Shown one piece after another: positions 1-9,837 of a stretch of 64,000 bases of DNA. Positions within the stretch are counted from its first letter, which is position 1. Each line of letters starts with the position of its first letter. The DNA comes from Phycisphaerales bacterium (lineage in GTDB: Bacteria; Planctomycetota; Phycisphaerae; Phycisphaerales; UBA1924): the NCBI GenBank assembly GCA_020427635.1, contig JAGQOH010000007.1:18306-82305 (forward strand), in the 5' to 3' direction. Made by a program: the position numbers and the translations under genes. The notes under the pieces are model-generated. The model saw only the letters and a program-made list of their open reading frames with translations. It was not told the origin of the DNA and did no database searches.

Positions 1-1
1 C

Positions 2-412
2 ACCCTCGCCGAGAAGCTCGCAAGCCAAGCCGGCGCCTACCAGGAAGTCGGGCGCTTCGAGGCCTACCTCTTCCGAATCGCCATGAACCGCGTCCGCGAC
101 GAGGCCCGCAAACGCAAGCGCCGCCCCACCCCGCTGTCCCTGCAGGAAGGGGACACGGGCACCCCACAGGCGGCCGAGCACGCAGCACGCGATGACTTGG
201 ATGAACTTCGCGCCGCACTCGCCCAATTGCCCGATCCCGACCGGCGCGTCGTCGAGTTGCGACACCTGTCTCAGATGAGCTTCAAAGCAATCGCTGATCT
301 GCTCCAAGAGCCCATGGGCACGCTGCTCGCCCGCCACCACCGCGCCCTGAAAAAGCTCCGCCAGGTCCTAGAAAACCAGACCAAGACCAACATGCAAGAA
401 ACGGGCGACTGA
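2..412 (+). CDS. ECF-type sigma-70 factor, C-terminal part (5' end outside window)
   Basis: The frame is open from the first bases, so the start lies upstream; about 136 residues are visible. They contain the end of sigma region 2 (FEAYLFRIAMNRVRDE followed by a run of Arg/Lys) and a region 4 helix-turn-helix (LPDPDRRVVELRHLSQMSF, then AIADLLQEPMGTLLARHHRALKKLR). This is the layout of ECF sigma factors, which direct RNA polymerase to stress or envelope promoters. The next gene starts 24 bases on and encodes a single-pass membrane protein, the usual place for an anti-sigma partner. The ECF subgroup cannot be told without the N-terminus. Confidence 0.85.
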   Translation, partial: TLAEKLASQAGAYQEVGRFEAYLFRIAMNRVRDEARKRKRRPTPLSLQEGDTGTPQAAEHAARDDLDELRAALAQLPDPDRRVVELRHLSQMSFKAIADLLQEPMGTLLARHHRALKKLRQVLENQTKTNMQETGD

Positions 413-436
413 CGCGTTGAGCCCCAAGGAGACACC

Positions 437-913
437 ATGACCCCCCGCCCCGACCAACACGACGACCGCAAGCTTGAGCTCATGCTCGATCGGCTTGGCG
501 AGCGCGAACGCGCAACGCCGAATGCGAGCTTCGAAGCACGAATCGCAGCGGCTGCCGCAGATGCGGCAACACAAACCGCCCCGCGCACGCTCGGTGGCGC
601 GGCATGGTTCCAACGCACATGGGTCCGCCTCGCAGCGGCAATCGCCATCGTGGGTGGCATCGGCATGGCCACCCTCATGGTCCGCACAGGCAACGTCGCG
701 ACGAACACCCAAACGATCGCAAGAGCCGAAGAGCTCGCAGTTGAGCTCGACGCGTGGATGACTGAAATGGAAGCACAAAGCCAATTGGGATTGCTTGCGG
801 ATGCAAGCGAAGAGCTTGAGCTTCCGGCCGGCTGGGGGGATTTGGACTTGGATTTCTGGGGCGATGACGACCCGGTGATGGGGTCATCAGGATGGGATTT
901 GGAATCGTTCTAG
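437..913 (+). CDS. small single-pass membrane protein, possible anti-sigma factor
   Basis: 158 residues: a charged Glu/Arg/Ala-rich cytoplasmic part (1-60), one hydrophobic segment near 64-82 (LAAAIAIVGGIGMATLMV), and a very acidic C-terminus rich in Asp, Trp and Gly. The position directly behind an ECF sigma gene and the topology suggest a membrane-bound anti-sigma factor. I see no HxxxCxxC zinc motif, so it is not a classic ZAS anti-sigma protein. The role is inferred from context only. An RBS-like AAGGAG lies before the ATG. Confidence 0.6.
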   Translation: MTPRPDQHDDRKLELMLDRLGERERATPNASFEARIAAAAADAATQTAPRTLGGAAWFQRTWVRLAAAIAIVGGIGMATLMVRTGNVATNTQTIARAEELAVELDAWMTEMEAQSQLGLLADASEELELPAGWGDLDLDFWGDDDPVMGSSGWDLESF

Positions 914-925
914 GAAGGTGGTTGA

Positions 926-1900
926 TTGGCAATGCACACGAAGTCAAACACAAGATGGTTGAGCGTTTTGTTCGGCGCCGCGTTGATCGCGGGAAGCGCA
1001 GGACTCGCGGCGGCACAAGACGCCCCGCGCCGCGCCCCGATTCGCGAGCGCATGCAACAGCGAGCACAGGACCGCGACCCTGCTGCGCAACCCGCCGAGC
1101 GCGGGCAGCGCTTGCGCCACATGCTCGAACAACGCCTTGAGCGCCTGCGCGAGCAGGAGGCCAAGATCCAAGGCGCCCTCGATCGAATGGATCAGGGACA
1201 GCGCCCGGACATCGAGCCCTGGATGCTCGAACCCGAGGCCCGCAGCCCAATCGAAGGCGGTCCAGAACACCGCGGCCCCCGCCCAGGCCGACCCGGTCCG
1301 GATGACGAGCCGGGGCTTGGCGGCCCACCGATTGATGGCCGGCCCATGGGACGACCGGGACGTGGCCCCGAGGCAGGACCTGGCCCCGGCGCTGGTCTAG
1401 GTCCGGGTGGGCGTCCCCCGCTCCCCCGTGAGCGCGCGATGGACTTTCTCCGCGAGAACAACCCCCGCCTGCACCAACGCCTCGAACGACTGCGCGAGCA
1501 CAATCCGGAGGCGGTCGACCAGGCCATCCAGGAACGCCAGGGCCGATTCCGCGAGCTGATGCAGGAGCGCTCGGAGCACCCCGAGGCCTTCGCAGCACGC
1601 CAGGAAGCCTTCGAGGCCCGCGAAGCGGTCCATGCAGCGGCCCGGGCCCTCGTCACTCGTCCGGATGATCCCGCAGCAATGAACGAAGTCCGCCAGGCCG
1701 TTGAGCATGCCTTCGATCTCCAACTCAAGCTGCGGGAGATGACCCTAGGACGCCTGAGCGATGAACTCGAAGACGCCCGGGCGCAGCTCGCCGAGCAACG
1801 CTCACACCGAGCCGAAGCGATTGACGCCCGTGTGCAGGACGTCATCCGCGGGGCCGCGGGCCAGCCGCTGGACGAACCGCCGCCGCCTCCGCGCGAGTAG
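926..1900 (+). CDS. secreted Arg/Glu/Pro-rich protein of unknown function
   Basis: 324 residues with an N-terminal signal peptide (hydrophobic core LSVLFGAALIAGSAGLAAA, then QDAP). The mature part has a basic-acidic helical stretch, a Pro/Gly-rich linker (about 95-170), and a long Glu/Arg/Gln helix (about 175-310) ending in a proline run. The pattern recalls periplasmic Spy/CpxP-like or metal-sensing helical proteins, but I recognise no family. A TTG start at 926 fits the AGGAAGG at 912-918; an ATG lies two codons later at 932. It follows the putative sigma/anti-sigma pair by 12 bases and may be in the same operon. Confidence 0.65.
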   Translation: MAMHTKSNTRWLSVLFGAALIAGSAGLAAAQDAPRRAPIRERMQQRAQDRDPAAQPAERGQRLRHMLEQRLERLREQEAKIQGALDRMDQGQRPDIEPWMLEPEARSPIEGGPEHRGPRPGRPGPDDEPGLGGPPIDGRPMGRPGRGPEAGPGPGAGLGPGGRPPLPRERAMDFLRENNPRLHQRLERLREHNPEAVDQAIQERQGRFRELMQERSEHPEAFAARQEAFEAREAVHAAARALVTRPDDPAAMNEVRQAVEHAFDLQLKLREMTLGRLSDELEDARAQLAEQRSHRAEAIDARVQDVIRGAAGQPLDEPPPPPRE

Positions 1901-1938
1901 GCCGCACCCACCGGCGCGCTCCACTATGCTTGGCGGCG

Positions 1939-3306
1939 ATGCCGCGAGCGGAGCCAGGATCTGAACAAACCGTGATGGCAATGGCCGGGCCGGCGGTGAA
2001 CCGTCGGCGCGGCTTTTCCAGTTCCTGGGCCGGCATGATCGGCTTGGCCGTACTCGCCCTGCTCGTCCTCGGATGCTTGGGCTCCTTGCCATGGACGCTT
2101 GGCTCAGCGTCGAAAGAAGCCCCCGCCCGCTACGAAGACGGGACCCTCAGCGCCATCCTGCTCCCGCCAACATGGACTGGATTCACCGATGGCGCCGCGG
2201 ACATGGCCCTCGCCCTGCGCGATCGCCGGGACGACCCGAATTGGACACCTGCGCCCGATGGCCCCAACCCCGACACCGCGACCTCGACGCTCGTGCGCTA
2301 TGCCCAGGTCACCCTCGAACGCGCAGAGGCCAAGCGCCACGATGACGCAGCCCCACTCACCAAGCAAGACCTGCAGCGCGCAGAGCCAACCTACCCCTTT
2401 GGCACCGACAACCTCGGACGCGACGTCTTTGTGCGCTCCTTGACCGGCGGCGGCGTGTCCATCGGCATCGGACTTTCCGCAGCCCTCATCTCCGTGACCA
2501 TCGGCACCCTCTACGGCGCGCTCGCGGGATATGTCGGCGGGCGCGCCGATGCGCTCATGATGCGCATCGTCGACATCCTTTATGGCCTGCCGTACATCCT
2601 GCTCGTCGTCCTGCTCGCCGTCGCGGGCGACGCCATCGTCGACGAGTTCGACACCAAGGCCAATGCACGCCGCCACTACATCGAGCAACAGGCGATGGTC
2701 GAATTGCAGCACCGTGTCGAAGCCGGTACCGCGAAGATCGCCAACAAGGAAGCGATGCGCGTACTCCTTGAAGAAGAGCCCGAACTCCGCGCGACCTACC
2801 AGGATCAAGCCGACGCAATCAAGCGCCTCGAGCCCTACCACATGGCGCCATGGGCGCGAACCTTGTTCGATGTCATCGTGCTGCTCGTCGCAATCGGCGG
2901 CGTCAGCTGGCTTACGATGGCGCGCGTCATCCGCGGCCAAGTCCTGAGCCTCAAAGCGCAGCCATTCATGGAGGCAGCCCGGGCCGCGGGTGTGCCTGTC
3001 TGGCGCCAATTCGCGCGCCACCTGTTGCCCAACCTGCTGGGCCCGATCATCGTCTACGCCACCCTGACTGTCCCGCAAGCCATCCTGCAGGAAAGCTTCT
3101 TGAGCTTCCTCGGCATCGGGGTGCAGCCGCCGCTGCCGAGTTGGGGGAACCTCGCGGCCGCAGGGCTCGGAGAGTTGAATACCGCGTCAAGCCGATGGTG
3201 GCTCTTGGTCTTTCCGTGTGCGCTGCTGGGACTGACGCTCCTGGCATTGAACTTCGTGGGTGAGGGGCTCCGAGAGGCGTTTGATCCAAAGCGCTCCCGA
3301 TCGTAG
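1939..3306 (+). CDS. oligopeptide-type ABC transporter permease, DppC/OppC-like
   Basis: About 455 residues; inner-membrane subunit of a peptide/nickel-type importer. It has a first membrane segment near residues 20-40, a conserved YPFGTDNLGRDV segment, later membrane helices, and the EAA cytoplasmic loop (EAARAAGVPVWRQFARHLLPN) that contacts the ATPase. A roughly 60-residue helical insert (from DEFDTKANARRHY to LEPYH) sits between the central helices, making it longer than the usual 300-residue DppC. The start is uncertain: TTG at 1930, ATG at 1939 and ATG at 1975 are all possible and none has a clear RBS. It is first in a five-gene import operon. Confidence 0.85.
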   Translation: MPRAEPGSEQTVMAMAGPAVNRRRGFSSSWAGMIGLAVLALLVLGCLGSLPWTLGSASKEAPARYEDGTLSAILLPPTWTGFTDGAADMALALRDRRDDPNWTPAPDGPNPDTATSTLVRYAQVTLERAEAKRHDDAAPLTKQDLQRAEPTYPFGTDNLGRDVFVRSLTGGGVSIGIGLSAALISVTIGTLYGALAGYVGGRADALMMRIVDILYGLPYILLVVLLAVAGDAIVDEFDTKANARRHYIEQQAMVELQHRVEAGTAKIANKEAMRVLLEEEPELRATYQDQADAIKRLEPYHMAPWARTLFDVIVLLVAIGGVSWLTMARVIRGQVLSLKAQPFMEAARAAGVPVWRQFARHLLPNLLGPIIVYATLTVPQAILQESFLSFLGIGVQPPLPSWGNLAAAGLGELNTASSRWWLLVFPCALLGLTLLALNFVGEGLREAFDPKRSRS

Positions 3307-3378
3307 CCTGAGCGGATTCTGAGGGTTGCGCGGCGTCGTTCGGCCGCCGTGGTCGGCCTTTGTTTGGAGTGCAGATCG

Positions 3379-5337
3379 ATGCAGAACACATTCGGACTCA
3401 AAGACTTCGTGCTTTTGGTGTTGGTATCGATCGTCGGCGTAATCGCAGTGCTGGGCATGCAGCAGAGCGATCGCGTCTGGAACAAAATGGAGCAGGCGCG
3501 AAAGGAATCCGAGAGCCTGCTCACAACCGCGATCCAGATTCGCGGCGAAATGGAGCAACTCCGCTCCCAGCAACGCGAGGCCTTGCGTGACGCCGTTCGC
3601 GACGAGTTGACTGTCATCGATTCGAAGATCGATGCCGCAATGGCTGCAGCCGCCACCTCCGGCGCCGCGGTCAGCACGGGCGGCCCGACATCCACCGCTG
3701 GCGCAAGCTGGGCGCGCCCCGGCTACCCGGTCACCTACCCCGAGCCCGAGCGCTGGGTGAGCGATCCGCGCAAGGACGCAGACTTCAACCAAGGCGGAGA
3801 GCTGTTCGAGATCTTCGAAGCGCAGATGCCGAAGATCTCACCATTCCTCTACAGCGACGTCTATGGTCGACGCATTGTCGAAGGCGCCGTGTGCGAATGC
3901 CTCGGCGCATACGACGCCGAAACCCTGAAGCTGCGCGGCGCGCTCGCCGAAGCGTGGCAGTACGACCCCAACGGCATGTGGCTGCGCGTCAAGATCCACG
4001 ATCGCGCGCGGTTTAGCGACGGCAGGCCCGTCACCGCCGAAGACGTGCGATGGACCTTCCACGACTTCGTGTTCAACCCCGAACTCGAAACCGAGCGATT
4101 CCGCAGCACCCTCAACGTCATCGATCATGTCGAAGTGCTCTCCGAAAAAGTCTGCGAATTTCACTTCGTCGATCCCATGTTCACGAACCTGCGCGAAGCA
4201 GTCCGCATGCCCATCCTGCCCAAGCACTTCTATGAGCAGTTCACGCCAACGCAGCTCAATCAATCAACTGGGCTGCTCATGGGTTCCGGGCCCTATCGCC
4301 TGGAGAACCTGGATGTCGAAAGTCAGTGGGCGCCGCCGCAGGACCTGGTGCTCGTCCGCAACGAGAACTACTGGCGCGAGCCGCCCCCCTATCACCGCCA
4401 GCGATACAAGACCATCGACAACTACGCCGCGATCCTAACCTCGCTCGAAAACGGCACAGGCGACATAGGCCGCGGCACGCCCGAACAGTTCCGCGAAAAG
4501 TCGCGCGACAAGGGCTTCACCGACGACTTCCACGCCCTCCAGTGGGCCAACATGCGCTCCGGCTTCAGCTTCATCGCATGGAACTGTGGCGAGCGCAATG
4601 GCAAGCTCACCCCCTTTGCTGACAAACGCGTGCGCCAGGCGATGGCCCACTTGCTGGACTGCAACCGCATCCGGCGCGACTTCTACTATGGCCTTGGCCA
4701 AATCTGCACCGGGCCCTTCCCCGTGGGCAGCCCGCAAAACTCGACGGACATCGTGCCACTGGAATACTCCGTCGAGAAGGCTCGTCAACTCCTGACCGAA
4801 GCCGGCTGGATCGATCGCAATGGCGATGGCATCGTTGAGAACGAGCGAGGCGACCGCTTCACGTTCGAATACGTGCATGGCAGCGGCAGCACCATCAGCC
4901 CAAAGATCGGCAACTACCTGCGTGACCAATGCGCCCTCGTCGGCGTGGAGTGCGTCCCCAAGCCGATCGACTGGGCCATCTTCCAGACCACCCTCAACCA
5001 GCGCGACTTCGACTGCATCACCATGCAATGGTCGCAGTCAAACCCCGAGTCCGACCCCTACCAACTCTGGCACTCCAAGTCGATTGAGAACCAGGGCGAC
5101 AACTTCTCGCAGTGGGCGAACCCGGAAGCGGATCGTCTGATCGAACTCGGACGCCGAACCCTCGACTTCGAGCAGCGCATGGCGGTCTGGCACCAACTGC
5201 AGCAGGTGATTTACGACGACCAGCCATACACCTTCATCCTCAATGCGCCGTGGATTCGCTTCATCAACAAGCGCGTCGGCAATGTGCATCCATATCCGAT
5301 CGGCATCGACAAGACCGAAATGTTCCCGATGCCCTAA
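3379..5337 (+). CDS. membrane-anchored peptide-type ABC transporter solute-binding protein
   Basis: 652 residues. The N-terminus is not a cleavable signal but an apparent membrane anchor (FVLLVLVSIVGVIAVLGM, about 8-28), then a short coiled coil (about 30-80) and an Ala/Gly/Ser linker. The rest is an SBP_bac_5 (DppA/OppA) fold with typical blocks such as RPVTAEDVRWTFHDFV, LMGSGPY and FADKRVRQAMAHLLD. It should capture peptides or similar ligands outside the inner membrane and deliver them to the neighbouring permeases. The ATG at 3379 is preferred over an in-frame GTG at 3349 because GGAG lies just upstream of it. Confidence 0.88.
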   Translation: MQNTFGLKDFVLLVLVSIVGVIAVLGMQQSDRVWNKMEQARKESESLLTTAIQIRGEMEQLRSQQREALRDAVRDELTVIDSKIDAAMAAAATSGAAVSTGGPTSTAGASWARPGYPVTYPEPERWVSDPRKDADFNQGGELFEIFEAQMPKISPFLYSDVYGRRIVEGAVCECLGAYDAETLKLRGALAEAWQYDPNGMWLRVKIHDRARFSDGRPVTAEDVRWTFHDFVFNPELETERFRSTLNVIDHVEVLSEKVCEFHFVDPMFTNLREAVRMPILPKHFYEQFTPTQLNQSTGLLMGSGPYRLENLDVESQWAPPQDLVLVRNENYWREPPPYHRQRYKTIDNYAAILTSLENGTGDIGRGTPEQFREKSRDKGFTDDFHALQWANMRSGFSFIAWNCGERNGKLTPFADKRVRQAMAHLLDCNRIRRDFYYGLGQICTGPFPVGSPQNSTDIVPLEYSVEKARQLLTEAGWIDRNGDGIVENERGDRFTFEYVHGSGSTISPKIGNYLRDQCALVGVECVPKPIDWAIFQTTLNQRDFDCITMQWSQSNPESDPYQLWHSKSIENQGDNFSQWANPEADRLIELGRRTLDFEQRMAVWHQLQQVIYDDQPYTFILNAPWIRFINKRVGNVHPYPIGIDKTEMFPMP

Positions 5338-5364
5338 GCGCGTCCACGGAGTGAAGCACACAGC

Positions 5365-6966
5365 ATGCTGGCCTACGTCATTCGTCGATTGCTGCTGATG
5401 ATCCCGACGCTGATCGGGATCACCTTTCTCGTGTTCATGCTTTTTGCGCTTTCCCCGGGAGGCATCGGCGCAGCCCTGCGCTTCTCCGGCGGCGGCGGCC
5501 AATCTGGACAGGACGCCCGCGCGCAGCAGGCATACCTCGAAGATCGCTATGGCCTCGATGACCCCGCGGCAGTGCAATACGTCCGCTGGCTCGCGCGGAT
5601 CAGCCCCATCAAGTTCGGAAACCGCGATCAGCGCGATCCCGCCGGCACCATCATTCGCCCGCCCAAGCCCCTCAAAGAGCCATCACTCATTGGCGTCCTC
5701 TATGGCTCCCGTGATCAGCTGGTCAAGCCATCGCCGGTCGTGCCCGCCCAGCTCGATGATGCCCCCGACCAACGAAACAGCGCATACCGAAATGCCGCGA
5801 GCAACTATCAGAATGAGCGGCTGGACTTCATCGCCGCCGAGACCGACCTGCGCCTCGCGCTGTCGACCTGGGGCACCACCCAGGGCATTCGCAAAGTCCT
5901 CAACGCCAAGAGCAAGCTCGATCCCAGCAAGCTCCGCGGCCTGAAGCTTCCCGAACTCGTCGATGGTGCCGTGCCCATCACAAATGTGCCCCAAGCAATC
6001 CGCGATCAAGGCACCGCAGCGACCTCTGCATACATCGATGCCTCGCGCAATGTCGTGCAGGCCTATGAGCGCGCAATCGCGGTCCACAACGAGGCCCAGA
6101 AAGCGCGCGACCACCTGGCCAACGTCTACGCGGGCAAGCCCTACCCTGAGGTCGGCTTCCCGATCATCCCAGGCGCATTGAGCGTCGGACCGCCCGACTT
6201 CGGTACCTCATTCAGCAGATCGCAGCCCGTGCTGGCGCTCATTCGCACCGCGCTGCCCGTCACCCTGCTGCTCAACATGATCGCAGTGCCCTTGATCTAC
6301 CTGATCGCGATTCCGTCGGGCATTCTCGCCGCAACGCGCGCAGGCTCATGGTTCGATGTCTGCAGCGGCGCTTTTTACGTCGCGCTCTGGTCCGTACCTG
6401 TCGTCTGGGCCGGCACGCTGCTCATCGGCTTTGTCGCAAACGAGCGCTCGGGATTGGGGTGGTTCCCCGTCGCAGGGCTTCACTCCCCGGAGGCCGACGC
6501 GATGCCCTTCCTCCCAGTGTGGGGCCAAACCAATGGGTTCCTGCTCGACACGATGCTGCACATCTGCCTGCCCGTGGCCTGCCTGGTCTACGCGGGCTTC
6601 GCAGTGCTCTCCAAGCAAACACGCGCCGCGATGCTCGACAACTTCAATGCCGACTACGTACGCACCGCCAAGGCAAAAGGCGTGAGCCACAAAGACGTCG
6701 TCATGAAACACGTCTTCCGCAACTCACTGCTGCCCGTGATCACGATGTTCGCCGCCGTCTTCCCCGCGATGTTGGCCGGCTCCGTCGTCGTCGAGAAGAT
6801 CTTCTCCGTCCCCGGCATGGGCAAGCTCGTGCTGGATGGCATCAACCTCCGCGATCGCGAACTGCTGCTCGCCAACACGCTCATGATCGCAACCGTCAAT
6901 CTGCTCGCCCTGCTGCTTGCGGACATCCTCTACGCCCTGGCCGACCCGCGGGTGACCTATGACTAA
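5365..6966 (+). CDS. peptide-type ABC transporter permease, DppB/OppB-like, with large insert
   Basis: 533 residues. It opens with the DppB-family N-terminus (MLAYVIRRLLLMIPTLIGIT) and ends with a conserved C-terminal permease domain including the EAA loop (YVRTAKAKGVSHKDVVMKHVFRN) and VEKIFSVPGMGKL. Between helix 1 and the second helix (about residues 40-285) is a long mostly hydrophilic, probably periplasmic insert; standard DppB proteins are about 320-340 residues. Its 3' end overlaps the next permease by 8 bases, which suggests translational coupling. Confidence 0.88.
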   Translation: MLAYVIRRLLLMIPTLIGITFLVFMLFALSPGGIGAALRFSGGGGQSGQDARAQQAYLEDRYGLDDPAAVQYVRWLARISPIKFGNRDQRDPAGTIIRPPKPLKEPSLIGVLYGSRDQLVKPSPVVPAQLDDAPDQRNSAYRNAASNYQNERLDFIAAETDLRLALSTWGTTQGIRKVLNAKSKLDPSKLRGLKLPELVDGAVPITNVPQAIRDQGTAATSAYIDASRNVVQAYERAIAVHNEAQKARDHLANVYAGKPYPEVGFPIIPGALSVGPPDFGTSFSRSQPVLALIRTALPVTLLLNMIAVPLIYLIAIPSGILAATRAGSWFDVCSGAFYVALWSVPVVWAGTLLIGFVANERSGLGWFPVAGLHSPEADAMPFLPVWGQTNGFLLDTMLHICLPVACLVYAGFAVLSKQTRAAMLDNFNADYVRTAKAKGVSHKDVVMKHVFRNSLLPVITMFAAVFPAMLAGSVVVEKIFSVPGMGKLVLDGINLRDRELLLANTLMIATVNLLALLLADILYALADPRVTYD

Positions 6967-8653
6967 GTCCACAGGCGCAATCACGGGCATCCAGGCCATG
7001 CGCGGCGAAGGCGTGCATGTGTCGCAGGGATTCTGGGCCGACGCATGGGAACGCGTCGTCAAACGTCCGGGCGCCATCATGGGGCTCACGTGGATCAGCA
7101 TCGTCGCGCTCTTTGCCGTGCTCTCACCACTCGTTGCCAGCGGACACCCACTCATCATGTGGGAACTCAACGAAGCAGGCGAACGCGGCGCAATGTCGAG
7201 CCCACTGCTGGCAAACCTGAAAACCGTCGACTGGCTCATCCTCTTCTGGACCGTCGTGTGCGGCGTCGGATTCCTCCTACCGCTCAAGCTCAAGCGCAGC
7301 ACCAAGCTCGGCTGGATCATCGCCCTGTCATTGCAGACCGTCCTTACGGTCATCGTCGCCGCCATGGTGAAGGGGTACGCCTCGGCACGCGACGCCTCCG
7401 ACTTCGTCCGTGGCCTCGAACAGAGCAAGCAATTTGTGCCCGCAGTCTCGGTGCTCAGCGCACTCTTGTGCGCGGGGCTCTTTCTGCTGGCGCCCACCCT
7501 GCGCAACATCTGGAAGCGCATCGTTTTCGTGGCGATCGTCGGCGCCGTGGCCGCAACCGCGATCGGCCTCACCTGGAAAGCCCCGCCCCCGCGCTACCTC
7601 TACATGCAGCGCGAACTGGCCGGCGAGATCGAGGCGATATACACCGTCGTGCCCTGGTCGCCCTCCCAGCGCGTCACCGACCGCAGCGCGCAACGTCTTG
7701 AACCTGGCGAAAGTGCCGGCTCCGCGCTCGCCGAAACGCTGACTGTCGAACTGCCGCTCATGGGCCCCATCGGCGCGGATGGCGTCGACACAGTCATTTC
7801 GGGCATATCCGATCTGCCGTTGCGCCCTGAACAAAAGGACGACGTGCGCACGGCATTTCAGAAGTGGGCTGAAGAAGAACAAGCCGCCCGCGCGAAGGAT
7901 CCAAAGTATCCCGAATTGGACTCGCAACGCGCCACGTCGGCCCTGCGCGACATCCTGTACGCCGATGGCCAACCCTACTACCTCGGCACCGACAACATGG
8001 GACAAGACGTGCTGTCCCAAATCATGCACGCCTCGCGCCTGAGCATTTCGATCGGGCTCGTCTCCACGGGCATCGCGGTCCTCATAGGCGTGACCCTCGG
8101 CGCCTTGATGGGATACTTCGGTGGCTGGATTGACATGATGCTCTACCGCGTCGTCGAAGTGTTCATGGCGATCCCTGTCCTGTTCACGCTCATCGTCGCC
8201 GCCGGCGTGCTGCCGCGCAACACCTACGTCATGATGGCGATCATCGGGTGCTTCACCTGGCACTACGCCGCACGATTCACGCGCGCCGAATTCCTCAAAC
8301 TGCGCAACCAAGACTTCGTGCAATCGGCGCGTGCCGCCGGCCTGCCCTTGCGATCGATTCTGTTCAAGCACATGCTGCCCAATGGCGTGACCCCGGTGCT
8401 TGTCGACTCGTCGTTCCGCATTGCACTTGCAATCCTCTTCGAAGCGATCCTCTCCTTCCTGGGCCTTGGCCCGGTGGATCAGCCAAGCTGGGGGCGCCTC
8501 TTGAGCGATGCCGCGGGCGACTCGGGCGCATTTGCATGGTGGCTTGCCATCTTCCCGGGGTTCGCAATCTTCCTGACGGTCCTTGCGTACAACCTGCTTG
8601 GCGAAGCCCTGCGCGATGCCATCGATCCCAAGCTGCGAAAGGCGCGCGTTTGA
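6959..8653 (+). CDS. second DppC-like ABC transporter permease, extended
   Basis: 564 residues. The N-terminal half carries extra membrane segments (about 40-65, 95-115, 120-140, 160-180, 190-210) not found in ordinary DppC. The C-terminal half is canonical: [20 protein letters not shown], membrane helices, the EAA loop ([21 protein letters not shown]) and [13 protein letters not shown]. With the first gene of the operon this makes two DppC-type subunits for one DppB-type subunit, so either two alternative heterodimers form or one partner is specialised. It starts inside the 3' end of the DppB-like gene. Confidence 0.87.
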   Translation: MTKSTGAITGIQAMRGEGVHVSQGFWADAWERVVKRPGAIMGLTWISIVALFAVLSPLVASGHPLIMWELNEAGERGAMSSPLLANLKTVDWLILFWTVVCGVGFLLPLKLKRSTKLGWIIALSLQTVLTVIVAAMVKGYASARDASDFVRGLEQSKQFVPAVSVLSALLCAGLFLLAPTLRNIWKRIVFVAIVGAVAATAIGLTWKAPPPRYLYMQRELAGEIEAIYTVVPWSPSQRVTDRSAQRLEPGESAGSALAETLTVELPLMGPIGADGVDTVISGISDLPLRPEQKDDVRTAFQKWAEEEQAARAKDPKYPELDSQRATSALRDILYADGQPYYLGTDNMGQDVLSQIMHASRLSISIGLVSTGIAVLIGVTLGALMGYFGGWIDMMLYRVVEVFMAIPVLFTLIVAAGVLPRNTYVMMAIIGCFTWHYAARFTRAEFLKLRNQDFVQSARAAGLPLRSILFKHMLPNGVTPVLVDSSFRIALAILFEAILSFLGLGPVDQPSWGRLLSDAAGDSGAFAWWLAIFPGFAIFLTVLAYNLLGEALRDAIDPKLRKARV

Positions 8654-8655
8654 GT

Positions 8656-9834
8656 ATGGCGAACACCGCAACCACCCCCTCGACAACCTCCAAGGCGCCA
8701 ACGCCCAAACCCATCATGCGCGTCGACGACCTGGCGGTCTCATTCGACAACGGGCGCGGGCCACGCATTCAGGCCGTAGATGGCGTCCGCATGAGCGTCT
8801 ATCCGCGCCAGACCCTCGCCGTCGTGGGTGAATCAGGCTGCGGCAAGAGCGTCACCGCCATGAGCTCGATGCAGCTCGTTCCAAGACCGCCGGGTCGATT
8901 CGATCGCGGGCGCATCCTTTGGACCGGCAGTGGCGGCGAAGTCGATCTGCTCACGCTCAACGACCGCCAGATGCGCGAAATCCGCGGCAACGACATCGCC
9001 ATGATCTTCCAAGAGCCAATGACCTCGCTCAATCCGGTCTACACCGTGGGTGACCAAATCCTCGAAGCGATCCTGCTGCACCAGAACGTCACGGCCCGCG
9101 AAGCAATCGACATCGCTGTCCAGGCGATGGACGATGTCGGCATCCCGAATCCCAAAGCGCGCCTCCGGGCCTATCCCCACCAGTTCTCGGGCGGCATGCG
9201 CCAGCGTGTCATGATCGCAATGGCCCTGGCGTGTCAGCCCAAGCTCCTCTTGGCGGATGAGCCAACCACCGCGCTCGACGTGACCATCCAGGCGCAAATC
9301 CTCGAACTGCTGCGCGAACTCCAGCAGACGCGCGACATGGCGGTCATGCTGATCACCCACAACCTGGGCGTCGTCGCGGAAAACGCCGACGTCGTGTGCG
9401 TCATGTACGCCGGACGCGTCGTCGAATATGCAAACGTCTTCGAACTCTTCTCAAACCCCATGCATCCATACACGCGCGGCCTCTTCGCTTCGATTCCCAA
9501 GATGCGCACACGCCGCGATCGCCTGGTTACGATCACCGAAGTCACCGAGAACCCCAAGGAATTCGAAAAGCTCCCCGGCGCAAGTGAGGGCGTGCGCCCA
9601 TGGTGGCCTTGGCACACACCCCCCAAAGACCTAAAGGCCGCGCCCGGCCCCGCGGGCGACTACTTCCTGCAAGAAGTCAAACCCAACCACTGGGTCGGTG
9701 TGTGGCGAACCGCCGCGGTGCATGACCATGAGTCGCGCGCCCCCGACCTCACCTACCGCATCGTCGACGATCCCGAAAAGATTGCACTGCGCCCGAAGGC
9801 TGAACATCTCGCGCAGTCCGTCGGCGGCGACTAA
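8656..9834 (+). CDS. peptide-type ABC transporter ATP-binding protein, DppD/OppD-like
   Basis: 392 residues from the ATG at 8656, two bases after the permease stop. The ATPase motifs are complete: Walker [10 protein letters not shown]-loop [11 protein letters not shown], signature FSGGMRQR, Walker [13 protein letters not shown] and H-loop ITHN. The C-terminal part has the oligopeptide-transporter extension ([12 protein letters not shown]) followed by about 90 extra residues that I cannot assign. It powers the permeases encoded just upstream. No DppF-type partner follows (the next gene is convergent), so this subunit may homodimerise or pair with an ATPase encoded elsewhere. Confidence 0.92.
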   Translation: MANTATTPSTTSKAPTPKPIMRVDDLAVSFDNGRGPRIQAVDGVRMSVYPRQTLAVVGESGCGKSVTAMSSMQLVPRPPGRFDRGRILWTGSGGEVDLLTLNDRQMREIRGNDIAMIFQEPMTSLNPVYTVGDQILEAILLHQNVTAREAIDIAVQAMDDVGIPNPKARLRAYPHQFSGGMRQRVMIAMALACQPKLLLADEPTTALDVTIQAQILELLRELQQTRDMAVMLITHNLGVVAENADVVCVMYAGRVVEYANVFELFSNPMHPYTRGLFASIPKMRTRRDRLVTITEVTENPKEFEKLPGASEGVRPWWPWHTPPKDLKAAPGPAGDYFLQEVKPNHWVGVWRTAAVHDHESRAPDLTYRIVDDPEKIALRPKAEHLAQSVGGD

Positions 9835-9837
9835 GCG

